Source: Gibbsiella quercinecans
GTDB lineage: Bacteria; Pseudomonadota; Gammaproteobacteria; Enterobacterales; Enterobacteriaceae
Length of the DNA: 64,000 nucleotides
Direction of reading: 5' to 3'
Assembly (NCBI RefSeq): GCF_002291425.1
Contig: NZ_CP014136.1
Location: 3,968,001-4,032,000, forward strand
Below, in pieces: positions 17,736 to 27,158 of the stretch. Every line of letters begins with the position of its first letter. Positions within the stretch are counted from its first letter, which is position 1. The position numbers and the translations under genes are program-made. Under the pieces are notes generated by a model. The model searched no databases and was not told the origin of the DNA. It saw nothing but the letters and a program-made list of their open reading frames with translations.

Positions 17736-19043
17736 TCAATTTTTGTTTGCTTCCAGCGTAGGATGGCTCTCTTTTTGCTCTTTGCGGCGATTCAGGAAGA
17801 GCGAAAGGATTAATCCGATGAGCGCGACCAACGCAATAATATTGATAATGCTAATATAATTACCCGTGGCGGCCAGTGCCTTTGCCGAGACGAACAGGCC
17901 GACGGTTCCCCCGAATGAACCTATGCCCAGCCACAGCCCATTCATGCGTCCAACGATGCGATGATCGTAAGATTCCGCTATTTTAGCCTGTAGCATTGGC
18001 ATCAGCATACCGATACCGAAGCCCGGCAGAATCAGGCACAACATCAAAATCGCTTCCTGACGATAAACTTGCTGGAATTGAATCGCGCCGTATACGGTGG
18101 TCAATACCATGGCGACCATGATGATGCCTCCGGGCCGGCCATTGAAATATTTGCCGGCGATATATCCCCCGACCACGGGAGCAATCACCGAGGCCACCTG
18201 TAAAACGGCCGTCAGGCTGCCGCCCGCGATGGGCCCTAGTCCTAAACCAATGGGTTCGGGTTCTGAAAAATAGGAGGGCGTCAGGCTAAAGACGGACTGC
18301 AGGGCCCAGTTGGCGGCGAAGGTGGCCGCGATACCAATCCAGGTATATCGGGAAAGCAATGCCGCTTTGAATAAGCCTTCACCGGGGGCATTGTCAGCGA
18401 TTTCGTCGGTGCCAGGCGCCTCATCCATCAGTAATGGTGCCTTATTTCTGGCGATGCTAAAAATAATCAGGCAATAAATTAGCGAAACCAGTGCAAAAAG
18501 CGAGATGGCCGCCATGGATAATTTCCAATTACCCAACAAGGTGTAGATCACTGGTGCAATCACAACGCTCAACATGGCGCCGAGAGGAATAAACGCACCG
18601 GTGATCCCTAATGCAAACGCCCTCTGTTTTCCCGGGAACCATTGCATTATCAGCGGCACCGTTGCCGCCATACAAAAACCGACGGCACACCCTTGCAGAA
18701 TGCGAATAATGGCCACGCTGGCGTAGGAATTGCCAACCCATAGCGTCGCCAGTGTTGGCACAAATGACAGGATAATACTGACGATAATCGATATTGCTGG
18801 GGTGAATCGGTCAATAAAGGGGCCGCTGATAAAGAAGGAGAGGTTAGAAAACAGCATAAAATAGGTCATCAACTGCACCGCTTCGGGAAACGCGATCCCC
18901 AAATCCTTGGCGATGACGCCAAATAATGGCGCGTAAGACATAGCGGCAAGCTGGAAAGATACGCCGGCCAGGCAGCATCCGGCGAGTATTGCCCAGCGTA
19001 TTGATGGATAAGGCGATTGTTGTGACGTGTGGTGAGCACTCAT
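17736..19043 (-). CDS. MFS transporter (CP/OFA-like organic anion type)
   Basis: Protein of 435 residues with twelve predicted membrane spans and an AGGAG ribosome site before its ATG. Visible features: a first helix WAILAGCCLAGVSFQLAAM, the helix 2-3 linker ISGPFIDRFTPAIS, and a long cytoplasmic loop between helices 6 and 7 rich in acidic residues. It lies 116 bp downstream of the flavoprotein gene on the same strand and probably imports the compound that enzyme acts on. Family assignment is confident; subfamily is approximate. Confidence 0.8.
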   Translation of the reverse strand: MSAHHTSQQSPYPSIRWAILAGCCLAGVSFQLAAMSYAPLFGVIAKDLGIAFPEAVQLMTYFMLFSNLSFFISGPFIDRFTPAISIIVSIILSFVPTLATLWVGNSYASVAIIRILQGCAVGFCMAATVPLIMQWFPGKQRAFALGITGAFIPLGAMLSVVIAPVIYTLLGNWKLSMAAISLFALVSLIYCLIIFSIARNKAPLLMDEAPGTDEIADNAPGEGLFKAALLSRYTWIGIAATFAANWALQSVFSLTPSYFSEPEPIGLGLGPIAGGSLTAVLQVASVIAPVVGGYIAGKYFNGRPGGIIMVAMVLTTVYGAIQFQQVYRQEAILMLCLILPGFGIGMLMPMLQAKIAESYDHRIVGRMNGLWLGIGSFGGTVGLFVSAKALAATGNYISIINIIALVALIGLILSLFLNRRKEQKESHPTLEANKN

Positions 19044-19133
19044 ACTGATTACTCCTGGTACCCGCGCGCTATCATTAATTATTAATGCGGCGCGGTTGTT
19101 GGATAGGGCCAGTTCACAATGCGTGTTGTTTTA

Positions 19134-19154
19134 CCCCCCCAGAGGCCGGGGGGG
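19134..19154 (-). terminator. GC-rich hairpin after the flavoprotein gene
   Basis: Seven C (19134-19140) and seven G (19148-19154) flank a seven-base loop, starting 5 bp past the stop codon of the flavoprotein gene. No U-run follows on the minus strand, so it is more likely an attenuating or 3'-protecting intercistronic hairpin than a full terminator. Confidence 0.45.
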
Positions 19155-19159
19155 ATGGC

Positions 19160-20710
19160 TTATTGTTTCGCCAACTGTTCGCCCAGCACATAGCTCAAGG
19201 TGATAGCGCGGCCGTGGCTTAACCCTGGCGCCATGAGAGGGTATTCGCTGGCGAAAAAATTACCCTGTATGTTGCCAGCCGCATAAAGCCCTGGGATTTT
19301 GTTGCCGCTGATATCAAGCACCTGCATGTCGGGATCGCAATCAAGGCCCCCCACGGTTACGAGCAGGTGGGAGCGGATCGGCACGGCGTAATAGGGTGGC
19401 TGTTCGATGGGGAACATCAGATAGGGTTCTTTGTTAAAGTCCGTGTCTTTACCGCTATGCGCCATTTCGCTGTATCGTTTGCAGGTTGCGACGAAGTTAT
19501 CGACGGGTACGCCTATCTGTTGCGCCAGCGCTTCCAGCGTATCGGCCCGGTAGAGGCGGCCTTTGTCGGCATGGGCGTTCAGCACGTCAATGGGCTCGGT
19601 CACCGGGCCGTCAAAGCCGCTCTGGAATGTTTGATGATCGCTCTCATATCTGGCGTCGAAAATCGCCCACGCCAGCTGATTGGGTTGGCGGAAGCGGCCG
19701 TTAACCAGGCTCTGGTTAGGCAACGATTCACTTTGGAAGCGTTTGCCAAACTGGTTAACGTGCATGAACGATTGGTTGCCGCACATCAAATCAACATGAA
19801 AACCGGGAATGGTATGCAGCATCACCGGATGCGGCCAGTTTTGCAGGCCGGCGCCTATCCACAAGGCCTGGGCCAACGTTTCACCTGCATTGCCGCCCTG
19901 GGGATTATAGGTTTTGATTTCGGCTTTATTGATGATTGGGCACCAGGCATCGATCATCGCTTGGTTTTCAGAGTATCCGCCGCTGGCCAATATCACGGCT
20001 TTGGCCGCCGTGAATTTCACAGCGTGCCCATCCTGTGTTTGGCCGATTACGCCGCTTACCCGGCCATTGTCTTCACGCACAATTTGCTCGCTGGCGACGT
20101 TGTAGTAGAAGGCCACCCCCAGTTTTTTACACTGATCCTCGATAAAGCCGAGAAATGCCTGCTGGGTAGGGATATATTCATTCCCCGTACTGATCTTCTG
20201 GTCCGCACGTGCAAAAATATGCGCCGTCGGGTATTGGCGGTAAAGGTCCGGATACTGTTTGGCCACGCTAAACGCATCGGCGAGAGCGATTTTCATGCCG
20301 TTGGCTTCACACAGATCGATGTAGTGATCGAATACCCGGCCGCTTTGACGTACCCATATAGACAACAGTTCAGGATGCACTTTGTTATTGGCGAAACGGA
20401 TGAGATCGGCAAAAATCAGGTCTTCATCAATCTCTTTGCCGGATTGAAGTTGCAGTTTGCTATTGACGGCGCCGTTGTCCATCCCTCGGGCAGAGAAGGT
20501 GGAGAATTTTTCGACTACGGCGACTTTCAGCCCGTGTTCCGCTGCTGAATGGGCGGCAAACAAACCGGCGCAGCCCGCACCGATGATGACAACATCGCTT
20601 TCGACAATTTGCGTGATTTCATTATCAGGGATTGGCTGGGGCGGCGTGTCCCAGCCAGGGACAGGCAGATGGTTTTCTGGCTCTTGCCATTTATTGTATG
20701 AATTGATCAT
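19160..20710 (-). CDS. FAD-dependent oxidoreductase, fumarate reductase/3-ketosteroid dehydrogenase superfamily
   Basis: Protein of 516 residues with no signal peptide, so cytoplasmic. The dinucleotide fold is at residues 39-60 (VVIIGAGCAGLFAAHSAAEHG) with VAVVEK after it. The C-terminus has the family pattern GGLDCDPDMQVLD, PGLYAAGN and APGLSHGRAI. Such enzymes reduce activated C=C bonds or desaturate ketones next to a carbonyl. It sits between a flavin reductase upstream (156 bp) and an MFS transporter downstream (116 bp), and close to a beta-diketone hydrolase. A role in preparing a cyclic enone or ketone for ring opening is my inference. Confidence 0.83.
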   Translation of the reverse strand: MINSYNKWQEPENHLPVPGWDTPPQPIPDNEITQIVESDVVIIGAGCAGLFAAHSAAEHGLKVAVVEKFSTFSARGMDNGAVNSKLQLQSGKEIDEDLIFADLIRFANNKVHPELLSIWVRQSGRVFDHYIDLCEANGMKIALADAFSVAKQYPDLYRQYPTAHIFARADQKISTGNEYIPTQQAFLGFIEDQCKKLGVAFYYNVASEQIVREDNGRVSGVIGQTQDGHAVKFTAAKAVILASGGYSENQAMIDAWCPIINKAEIKTYNPQGGNAGETLAQALWIGAGLQNWPHPVMLHTIPGFHVDLMCGNQSFMHVNQFGKRFQSESLPNQSLVNGRFRQPNQLAWAIFDARYESDHQTFQSGFDGPVTEPIDVLNAHADKGRLYRADTLEALAQQIGVPVDNFVATCKRYSEMAHSGKDTDFNKEPYLMFPIEQPPYYAVPIRSHLLVTVGGLDCDPDMQVLDISGNKIPGLYAAGNIQGNFFASEYPLMAPGLSHGRAITLSYVLGEQLAKQ

Positions 20711-20866
20711 TTTTTCCTCTTAACTTTACTAATCGGTTAGCCGGAGATTAACCGGAAATGATAAATAAAAATGTTAAGCAATTATCGCTATGCAAACGTC
20801 AATGTCTGTGAAGTGTTAAAGTTATTGTGAATAACGTTTGCAGTAATGCTATTTAATGAGTGGTGA

Positions 20867-21415
20867 TTAAGCGATCGCTGCGTCAATCTTTTTTACGTAA
20901 CGATAGGCCCGGTCAAAATAAACCAGTGAATGACGACTTTGCCATTTTTCAATGGCGACGATGCGGCCAATGAATATGCTGTGCGTCGTGGTTTCGTGAA
21001 GATTCTCTAGCACACAGTCAACATTTAACAGGGCATTTTTTAACGCAGGGCTACCGGTGCGTAATGTTTGCCAGTCGGCTGATGCGTATCGCTTGTCCAT
21101 CTCTGTGTTTTTATCGGCAAAAACACCCGCCAGGTTGGCTTGCGCATAGGAAAGCGCATTAACGCAAAAGTGGCCGTTGCGCTTAAACAGGTCATGTTGG
21201 GCGGATTCCCGCCGCATACAGACCAACAGCGATGGCGGGGAGTCGGAAAGGCTGCATACCGCGGTGGCAGTGAAACCGCCTCTGCCCGCCACGCCTGCTG
21301 TCGTGATGATATGCACGGCGGCACAAATTTGTGACATCGCATCACAAAACTCACTTTTCGATACCGCCTGCATTTCAGCCATGGTTGCCGTATCGGGTTT
21401 CCTGTTATTCGTCAT
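20867..21415 (-). CDS. NAD(P)H:flavin reductase, HpaC-like
   Basis: Protein of 182 residues in the flavin reductase-like (FMN-binding split barrel) family: GRGGFTATAVCSLSDSPPSL near residue 44, FCVNALSYAQ near 83, and HSIFIGRIVAIE near 145. It uses NAD(P)H to make free reduced flavin for a partner enzyme. No obvious two-component monooxygenase is in the window, so the flavoprotein at 19160 is the nearest candidate to receive electrons. It is the first gene of the leftward operon and divergent from the LysR gene at 21798. Confidence 0.82.
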   Translation of the reverse strand: MTNNRKPDTATMAEMQAVSKSEFCDAMSQICAAVHIITTAGVAGRGGFTATAVCSLSDSPPSLLVCMRRESAQHDLFKRNGHFCVNALSYAQANLAGVFADKNTEMDKRYASADWQTLRTGSPALKNALLNVDCVLENLHETTTHSIFIGRIVAIEKWQSRHSLVYFDRAYRYVKKIDAAIA

Positions 21416-21797
21416 AGAATTCTCCGGATAATGCTGAAAATAATGTGATCTGTTTTACAAATTATGATGGCGCGGTTTTTACATTCGAAATTAGCACTGG
21501 GTTTCTTGTACCTTAATTAAATATGAAATGGTAATTCTTTTTTTATTCGCAATATATGTAAATAATGCATAGCAAATCGTTAACCTATTCCCGCGTCAAT
21601 CAAGAATGTCGGAACCATGATTCAGCCTTTTATCCTCACTCTGGAATATGCCGTTGCCGCTTTTTTCTGAACCGCGTCATGTTCTGGTGACATAACCAAT
21701 GCGGGGCGCATGTTATTGAGATAGCGTTATCCTGCAGCAAAGTGATTAATCTTCCAGAGAGTAACATTAGAATCGATTAATAATCATGAGGTTATCT
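21416..21797. other. Divergent promoter region between flavin reductase and LysR
   Basis: A 382-bp AT-rich spacer without a supportable gene. It must contain the leftward operon promoter and the LysR promoter. I see no strong dyad, riboswitch or terminator in it. Confidence 0.4.
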
Positions 21798-22700
21798 ATG
21801 AAGATGCAACTTCTGTATGAATTTATGCAGCTAGCAAATTTGCTTAATTTTAGCCAGGCCGCGCAAAAAATGAACGTCACGCAACCCGTACTTAGCCGCC
21901 ATATGAAAATGCTGGAAGATAAACTGGGCGTGGTGCTGTTTATACGCAGTACGCATAAGGTCGCACTGACATCAGCCGGTAAACTGTTTTTAGAGGAAGC
22001 GCGCAAAATCGTCCAACAGTATGAAGGCTCGTTGTCGATCATCAATGCCTTTGCCGGCAAGGGCTACCGGCAATTGAAGATCGTGGTGTTAGGTGAGGCC
22101 ATACAGGATTTTTTGACGCCTTTTTTGCTGCAGTTTCAGCAGGATCATGTCGATATCGCAATAGAGTGCCGCGACAACGAACTGGATGAGGCACTGCGTT
22201 TTCTGGAGGAACAGTCCTGCGATCTGGGGTTCCTGATCCGCCCCAATTTTCTGGAAAACAACCGCTTTTGTGCGTTGCCGTTTCTTACCGATCCGCTGTG
22301 CGTGGCGGTAAACCGGCATCACCCCTTGGCTAAACGGGGCAAGGTATCACTGCGAGAGGTCAGTGAATGGCCGATTATCCGCGTCGACCATCGCGAATCC
22401 CCGTTATTCGAGCAATTCAGCACACGCTTTCTCGACCATTACAACATCGCCTACAGGCTGGATAAAGAATACCCCAACCTGAAAACCTGCTGCTTTAATC
22501 TGGAATACCGGAAAGACGTGGCGCTACTGATGCCGAAGCATCGGCAGTACCTGCTCGGCGATAACAGCGTGTTGCTGGAGGTCATCGAAGATGATTACTG
22601 GTTCAATCTGGAATTGGTTTGGGATAATCAAAATACCAATGCGGATATCAATATTTTTTTAACAGAGTTTAGAAAGTTTTTAGATGCCAATCACGGATAG
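21798..22700 (+). CDS. LysR-family transcriptional regulator
   Basis: 300 residues from the ATG at 21798, which has GAGG six bases upstream; ATG 21786 is an in-frame alternative. Helix-turn-helix at residues 1-60 (NFSQAAQKMNVTQPVLSRHM, then KMLEDKLG) followed by a LysR substrate domain. It sits between two divergent sets of genes, the flavin reductase operon to the left and the beta-diketone hydrolase/BKACE/thiolase genes to the right, and is well placed to induce both. Effector unknown. Confidence 0.86.
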   Translation: MKMQLLYEFMQLANLLNFSQAAQKMNVTQPVLSRHMKMLEDKLGVVLFIRSTHKVALTSAGKLFLEEARKIVQQYEGSLSIINAFAGKGYRQLKIVVLGEAIQDFLTPFLLQFQQDHVDIAIECRDNELDEALRFLEEQSCDLGFLIRPNFLENNRFCALPFLTDPLCVAVNRHHPLAKRGKVSLREVSEWPIIRVDHRESPLFEQFSTRFLDHYNIAYRLDKEYPNLKTCCFNLEYRKDVALLMPKHRQYLLGDNSVLLEVIEDDYWFNLELVWDNQNTNADINIFLTEFRKFLDANHG

Positions 22701-23092
22701 TGTGTTCGCCTGCCCGCCGAAGAGATAGGTTATTCTCCTCGGCGCGGATAACTCTATGTGATTTAACTCACAATAATTAATTGTCGTTGCCGTTTCTTTG
22801 TTGGGGAAAGGCTGCCCCATTTAATATGAGATGTTTTATTTTATGCTTGTTTTTCAATCGCTATAAAATATTCTCACGTTGATTTTTCTTGGTTATGTGA
22901 AAATGACATAGCCATAAAGATAAAAAAGAATTTCTCCCAACTTTTAGGTGGTGCTACGTTCTGAGTCGTCGCCAGGTGGCTAAAAATTCTTGCCACTGTT
23001 GCTAATACGACATTCTGCGTCGAATGCGAGCGGCTGTCGTAAGGGATATTAGACGTTACTCACCCTCATAGTGATTTATTAAGGAGTTATTC
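22701..23092. other. 392-bp spacer with a leader hairpin before the beta-diketone hydrolase
   Basis: No gene seen. Near its right end an interrupted stem can form: CTAAT at 23002-23006 with ATTAG at 23048-23052, and inside it ACGACA (23007-23012) with TGTCGT (23035-23040). It ends about 40 bp before the start codon of the next gene and could be part of its 5' untranslated leader or an operator. A weaker GTGGC/GCCAC pair lies just upstream. Confidence 0.35.
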
Positions 23093-24088
23093 ATGGTAAT
23101 TAAAGCCAACTATGAATCCGATCATGATAAACGTAAAGAAATGTCGCATAAGGAATTGGGGACGATTCCTCATATGCCTTTCGAAGAATACTCGGAAAGA
23201 CTGAAGCATTGCTTTACCATGAAAAGAAAGAACGGCATCCTGGAAGCCCGTTTGCATACCAATGGCGATAGTTTGCAATGGGGCGCGCCGGCCCATCAGG
23301 GGTTGCATTATTTCTTTAACTGGGCGGGAAGAGATCCGGATAACGAAGTGATTATTCTTGGCGGCACCGGGCAAGACTTTATGAAAGGGATTGGCCGGAT
23401 TGATGATCAAGGCCAGTGGCAACCGGCAACCGAATTTAATTCCGCCCCGGAAGAAGCCTGGAAGATGTACGACTATCAGTATTACGATGGCACCAGGGAC
23501 ATTGAAGGCCAGGTGTTCGATATTCAAGTGCCCACTATCGGCGTATGGAACGGCGCGGCTTTTCACACCGATCTGGTGTTGTTTAATGATATTACCCTTT
23601 GCACGGAAGATGCCTGGACCACCGAGATGCATTTCCGCGTAAATATGGTGCCGGGCGATGGCATTGGGATTGCCTGGCGTGAGTTGATGGGGCGCAAGAG
23701 ATATGCCTATGCGGAACTGACCGGCGAGATTATTACCGCGCGCAAGGCGTTGGCGTTGGGTATGGTCAACGAAATCTGCGCCGACACCGAAGCTTGCTAT
23801 GATCGCGCCTGGGAGATCGCCGAGCTGATTATGCGCACCGGCACCCGCGTCACCCGTCGTATTACCACCCAGCAGTTGCGCAAAGCCTGGAAGGAAGACA
23901 TCGCCAACGAACTGCGTAATGCTTTCGCGGCGGAGATGTACGTCACCGCCACCGAACACTCGCCTCATGAAGTTAATTACTGGCAATGGGCCAAAGAAGA
24001 AGCGGAGCTAGTTAAGGCCGCAGAGAAAAATGGCCAGGTGGTGCGCCCGCGCATCGGCGGTGGGCAGGCAGAAGACGAAATCAAATAA
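23093..24088 (+). CDS. 6-oxocamphor hydrolase-like beta-diketone hydrolase (crotonase superfamily)
   Basis: Protein of 331 residues with a perfect AAGGAG site. From residue 30 on it aligns by eye along the whole length of Rhodococcus 6-oxocamphor hydrolase as I remember it: EYSERLK, HTNGDSLQW, VPGDG, LTGEIITARKAL, and so on. The residues described as important in that enzyme have counterparts here: W63, H68, H158, H180 and D189. Such enzymes are CoA-independent and cut C-C bonds of cyclic 1,3-diketones by retro-Claisen hydrolysis. The N-terminus is about 25 residues longer than in the reference. It heads the rightward half of the island, with BKACE next. The actual diketone is unknown. Confidence 0.78.
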   Translation: MVIKANYESDHDKRKEMSHKELGTIPHMPFEEYSERLKHCFTMKRKNGILEARLHTNGDSLQWGAPAHQGLHYFFNWAGRDPDNEVIILGGTGQDFMKGIGRIDDQGQWQPATEFNSAPEEAWKMYDYQYYDGTRDIEGQVFDIQVPTIGVWNGAAFHTDLVLFNDITLCTEDAWTTEMHFRVNMVPGDGIGIAWRELMGRKRYAYAELTGEIITARKALALGMVNEICADTEACYDRAWEIAELIMRTGTRVTRRITTQQLRKAWKEDIANELRNAFAAEMYVTATEHSPHEVNYWQWAKEEAELVKAAEKNGQVVRPRIGGGQAEDEIK

Positions 24089-24372
24089 CGCTCTGCGGCC
24101 AGTTTGGTAACGGCATAATTAAAATAACCGGCTTATACTCGCCATATTTCACATTGCATATGGGGTGGCGGCGTTCGTTCACCGAAAGCCAACCTGCGGC
24201 TGGTTAAATGTCGGTTGTTTATTGCGCACCGTTTTTCCCGATATTTAATAATTAATGTTGGTGGGGCGGTGCAAGAATAAAACCTTTATTTCCCCATGAT
24301 GGCAAGATGCGCGTTTTATTTAATACAACATGCCGTTTAAAAAATAACAACGACAGTAAGCGGGGGTGTTTC

Positions 24373-25227
24373 ATGAAAACCGGAAACGACGTCATTATTT
24401 CTGCTGCCCTGACCGGCGCGGTAACGCCGAAAGAGATTAACGAATATATTCCGCTCACACCGGAGGAAATTGCTACCGACGCCTACCGGTGCTGGCAGCA
24501 AGGGGCGGCGGTGGTTCATCTGCATATGCGCGATGAACACGGCCTGGGCACGATGGACCGTGAACGCTTTGCCGAAACCATCCGCTTGTTACGGGAATAC
24601 CGGGACTGCGACGTCATCATCAACTGCACCACCTCCGGCGACCACCGGGCCAGCGATGAACAGCGCATGGCGCATGTCTCGACGCTGAACGGTATCGAAA
24701 TCGCCTCTTGGGATGCCGGCTCGTTCAACTGGATGCCCGGCGGGGTGTTCGTTAACAGCCCACAGTTCCTGGGGCGCCTGGCCGCAATTCTGAAGGAGCG
24801 CGGCATCAAACCCGAGGTGGAGATTTTCGACAGCGGCATGCTGGGTGTTGCCCACTATTTTGCTGAGCAGGGGGTGCTGAACACACCGCTTCACTATCAG
24901 TTCTGCCTCGGTATCCCAGGGGGCATGCCCGCCACGGTGGAAAACCTGCTTTATCTCACCCGGCAGATCCCCGCCGGTTCCACCTGGTCGGCCTTCGGCG
25001 TAGGCAAATCGCACCTGCCGATACTGTTTGCCGCGTTGGCGCTGGGTGGCCACGTGCGTGTGGGGCTGGAGGATAACGTCTATTTCAGCAAGGGCATCAA
25101 GGCGAGCAACCCTCAATTGGTGGAACGTGCGGCGCAAGCCGTGCAGCTATTCGGTAAACGGGTGGCCACGCCGGCTATCGCCAGAGAGATTCTGGGCATT
25201 GCGCCGCTCACCGTTAATGCGCGTTAA
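24373..25227 (+). CDS. Beta-keto acid cleavage enzyme (BKACE; 3-keto-5-aminohexanoate cleavage-type, DUF849)
   Basis: 284 residues from the ATG at 24373; the in-frame ATG at 24307 would add 22 unconserved residues. The Zn-binding HxH is in AAVVHLHMRD (H49, H51), INCTTSGDH follows near residue 80, and the third ligand Glu is probably in VRVGLEDN near residue 233. BKACE enzymes condense a beta-keto acid with acetyl-CoA and release acetoacetate plus a new acyl-CoA. The following genes (thiolase, CoA-transferase) are exactly those needed to consume these products. GC content rises sharply from here to about 57 kb. Confidence 0.86.
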   Translation: MKTGNDVIISAALTGAVTPKEINEYIPLTPEEIATDAYRCWQQGAAVVHLHMRDEHGLGTMDRERFAETIRLLREYRDCDVIINCTTSGDHRASDEQRMAHVSTLNGIEIASWDAGSFNWMPGGVFVNSPQFLGRLAAILKERGIKPEVEIFDSGMLGVAHYFAEQGVLNTPLHYQFCLGIPGGMPATVENLLYLTRQIPAGSTWSAFGVGKSHLPILFAALALGGHVRVGLEDNVYFSKGIKASNPQLVERAAQAVQLFGKRVATPAIAREILGIAPLTVNAR

Positions 25228-25316
25228 ACACTGTCGTCGGCAGGCGCAACGGCCATCTCCGCGTGAGCGCGCTGATATCAACAGGCCTATGAGCATGCCG
25301 AGACGTTAAGGAAAAA

Positions 25317-26489
25317 ATGATGAGAGAAGCCGTTATTGTTGCTGCGGCGCGCACGCCCATCGGCCGATGCCGCGGTGTATTAGCGCCGGTGCCTGCGCAC
25401 ATCCTGGGCGCCCTGGCCGTCAAAGAAGCGGTGCGCCGCGCTGGCATTGCCGCCGAAAGTATCGACGACGTGATTTTCGCCAATCTGATGAATCATGAGA
25501 TTAACAACATGGGGCGCATGGTGGCGTTAGAGGCGGGCCTGCCCATCACGGTTCCCGGCATCACGCTCGATCGTCAGTGCGCGGCGTCGCTCAACGCGTT
25601 GGCCTACGGGGCTATCCAGATTATGGCGGGCTTTGCCGATGTGATCGTCGCCGGCGGCGTAGAGAGCGATTCGCGCCGTACCTGGATGCTGGAAAAAACC
25701 GACACGGCCTATGCCGTGCAACCGCCACGCTTCGTGGACATTCATACAGCGCCGGACAGCCTGGGTAACCCGCCGATGGGGATCACCGCGGAGAACATTG
25801 CCGAGAAATACGATTTCAGCCGCCGGCAACTGGATGCGTTTGCGCTACGGAGTCACCAGCGGGCAAGCGCTGCCTGGCAGGCCGGGTGCTATGACGAACA
25901 GATTGTGCCCGTGACCGTTATGGACAGAAAAGGGCGGGCGACTGGGGTCAGTCGCGACGAGTCGGTGCGCCCCGATTGCTCGCTGGAGACGCTGGCCACG
26001 CTGCGCCCCAGTTTCCGCCCCGACGGGGTGGTCACGGCGGGCAACAGTTCGCCGATGAGCGACGGCGCCGGCGCGCTGGTGGTGATGGAGCGCCGCCTGG
26101 CGGAGCGAACGGGCCGGGAAATCCTGGGCGTATTTCGCGGCTATGCCGCCGCCGGCGTCGATCCCAACTACATGGGGCTTGGGCCGGTGCCCGCTACCGC
26201 CAAGCTCCTGCAGCAGACCGGGTTGTCGGTGAACGATATCGATCTGTGGGAGTTGAATGAAGCCTTTGCCGCGCAATCGCTGGCTTGCATGTTGGAAATC
26301 GGTATGGATCCCGATCGGGTCAACCCAAACGGGGGCGCCATCGCCATGGGCCATCCATTGGCTGGAACCGGTGCGATTCTGGCCGCGAAAGCGGTGTACG
26401 ACATGCGCCGCCGCCATCTGGACAATGCCGTTATCACCTTCTGCGTCGGCGGTGGTCAGGGCGTGGCGGTACTGCTGACGAGGGAATAA
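25317..26489 (+). CDS. Acetyl-CoA acetyltransferase (thiolase) 1
   Basis: Protein of 390 residues. The thiolase triad is visible: C88 in LDRQCAASLNA, His in GGAIAMGHPLAGTGA near residue 343, and Cys in [10 protein letters not shown] near 378. It cleaves 3-ketoacyl-CoA with CoA, for example acetoacetyl-CoA to two acetyl-CoA. Residues around C88 (DRQCAASL) differ from the NMVCGSGLQ of the second thiolase in the same cluster, which suggests different chain specificity. Three bases separate it from the CoA-transferase. Confidence 0.9.
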   Translation: MMREAVIVAAARTPIGRCRGVLAPVPAHILGALAVKEAVRRAGIAAESIDDVIFANLMNHEINNMGRMVALEAGLPITVPGITLDRQCAASLNALAYGAIQIMAGFADVIVAGGVESDSRRTWMLEKTDTAYAVQPPRFVDIHTAPDSLGNPPMGITAENIAEKYDFSRRQLDAFALRSHQRASAAWQAGCYDEQIVPVTVMDRKGRATGVSRDESVRPDCSLETLATLRPSFRPDGVVTAGNSSPMSDGAGALVVMERRLAERTGREILGVFRGYAAAGVDPNYMGLGPVPATAKLLQQTGLSVNDIDLWELNEAFAAQSLACMLEIGMDPDRVNPNGGAIAMGHPLAGTGAILAAKAVYDMRRRHLDNAVITFCVGGGQGVAVLLTRE

Positions 26490-26492
26490 ACC

Positions 26493-27158
26493 ATGGCGAG
26501 TAAATTTGCACTACCCGAAGAGATTATCGCGCTGTTTAAAGACGGGCAGACGCTGATGTGCGGCGGTTTCGCCAATCACGGCGTGCCGAATCGGCTCATC
26601 GATTGCGTCATTGCCAGCGGGGCGCGGCATTTTACCCTGATTTCGAACGACAGCGGCGACGCCAACCTGACGATTGGGCGCCTAATCCATCACGGGCTGG
26701 TCGACAAGCTGATCGCTTCGCATATTGGCCGCAATACCGAAACCGTGGCGCTGGTGGCGGCTGGCAAGATCGCGCTGGAGCTGGTGCCGCAAGGTAGCTT
26801 GGCGGAGCGCATGCGCTGCGGCGGTTCCGGGCTGGGCGGCGTGTTGACGAAAACGGGGCTAAGTACGGTGGTCGATAAGGGCAAACAGCACATTGAGGTG
26901 GATGGCGAAGAGTGGTTGCTGGAAACACCGCTGCGGGCAGACATCGGTCTGGTGCGCGCCCGCACCGCCGACCCGTTGGGCAACCTGACCTATCGCGGCA
27001 CGATGCGCAATTTTAACCCGCTGGTGGCCAAGGCGGCCAACCTGACGCTGGTCGACGCCGATATACAGGTAGACGTGGGCGAACTGGGCGTCGAGAGCAT
27101 CGTCACGCCCGGCGTCTACGTGAACAAGATTCTGAAGCTTCAGGGGGAACGGCAATGA
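26493..27158 (+). CDS. 3-oxoacid CoA-transferase subunit A (AtoD/ScoA family)
   Basis: Protein of 221 residues. The family start motif is LMCGGFANHGVPNRLI (residues 21-36), with SNDSGDANLTIGRLI near 50 and the C-terminal ELGVESIVTPGVYVNKI. It is the non-catalytic-Glu subunit that pairs with subunit B. The stop codon overlaps the subunit B start by four bases. It transfers CoA from succinyl-CoA or acetyl-CoA to a short acid such as acetoacetate, the product expected from the BKACE. Confidence 0.9.
   Translation: MASKFALPEEIIALFKDGQTLMCGGFANHGVPNRLIDCVIASGARHFTLISNDSGDANLTIGRLIHHGLVDKLIASHIGRNTETVALVAAGKIALELVPQGSLAERMRCGGSGLGGVLTKTGLSTVVDKGKQHIEVDGEEWLLETPLRADIGLVRARTADPLGNLTYRGTMRNFNPLVAKAANLTLVDADIQVDVGELGVESIVTPGVYVNKILKLQGERQ

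Noticed and set aside
19367-20548. Long open frame of 393 codons on the plus strand
   Set aside because: Exactly antisense to the flavoprotein gene; no family pattern or ribosome site. A product of codon bias in a GC-rich gene.
23087-23986. Open frame of 299 codons on the minus strand
   Set aside because: Mirror of the beta-diketone hydrolase gene, which has strong homology and a perfect ribosome site.
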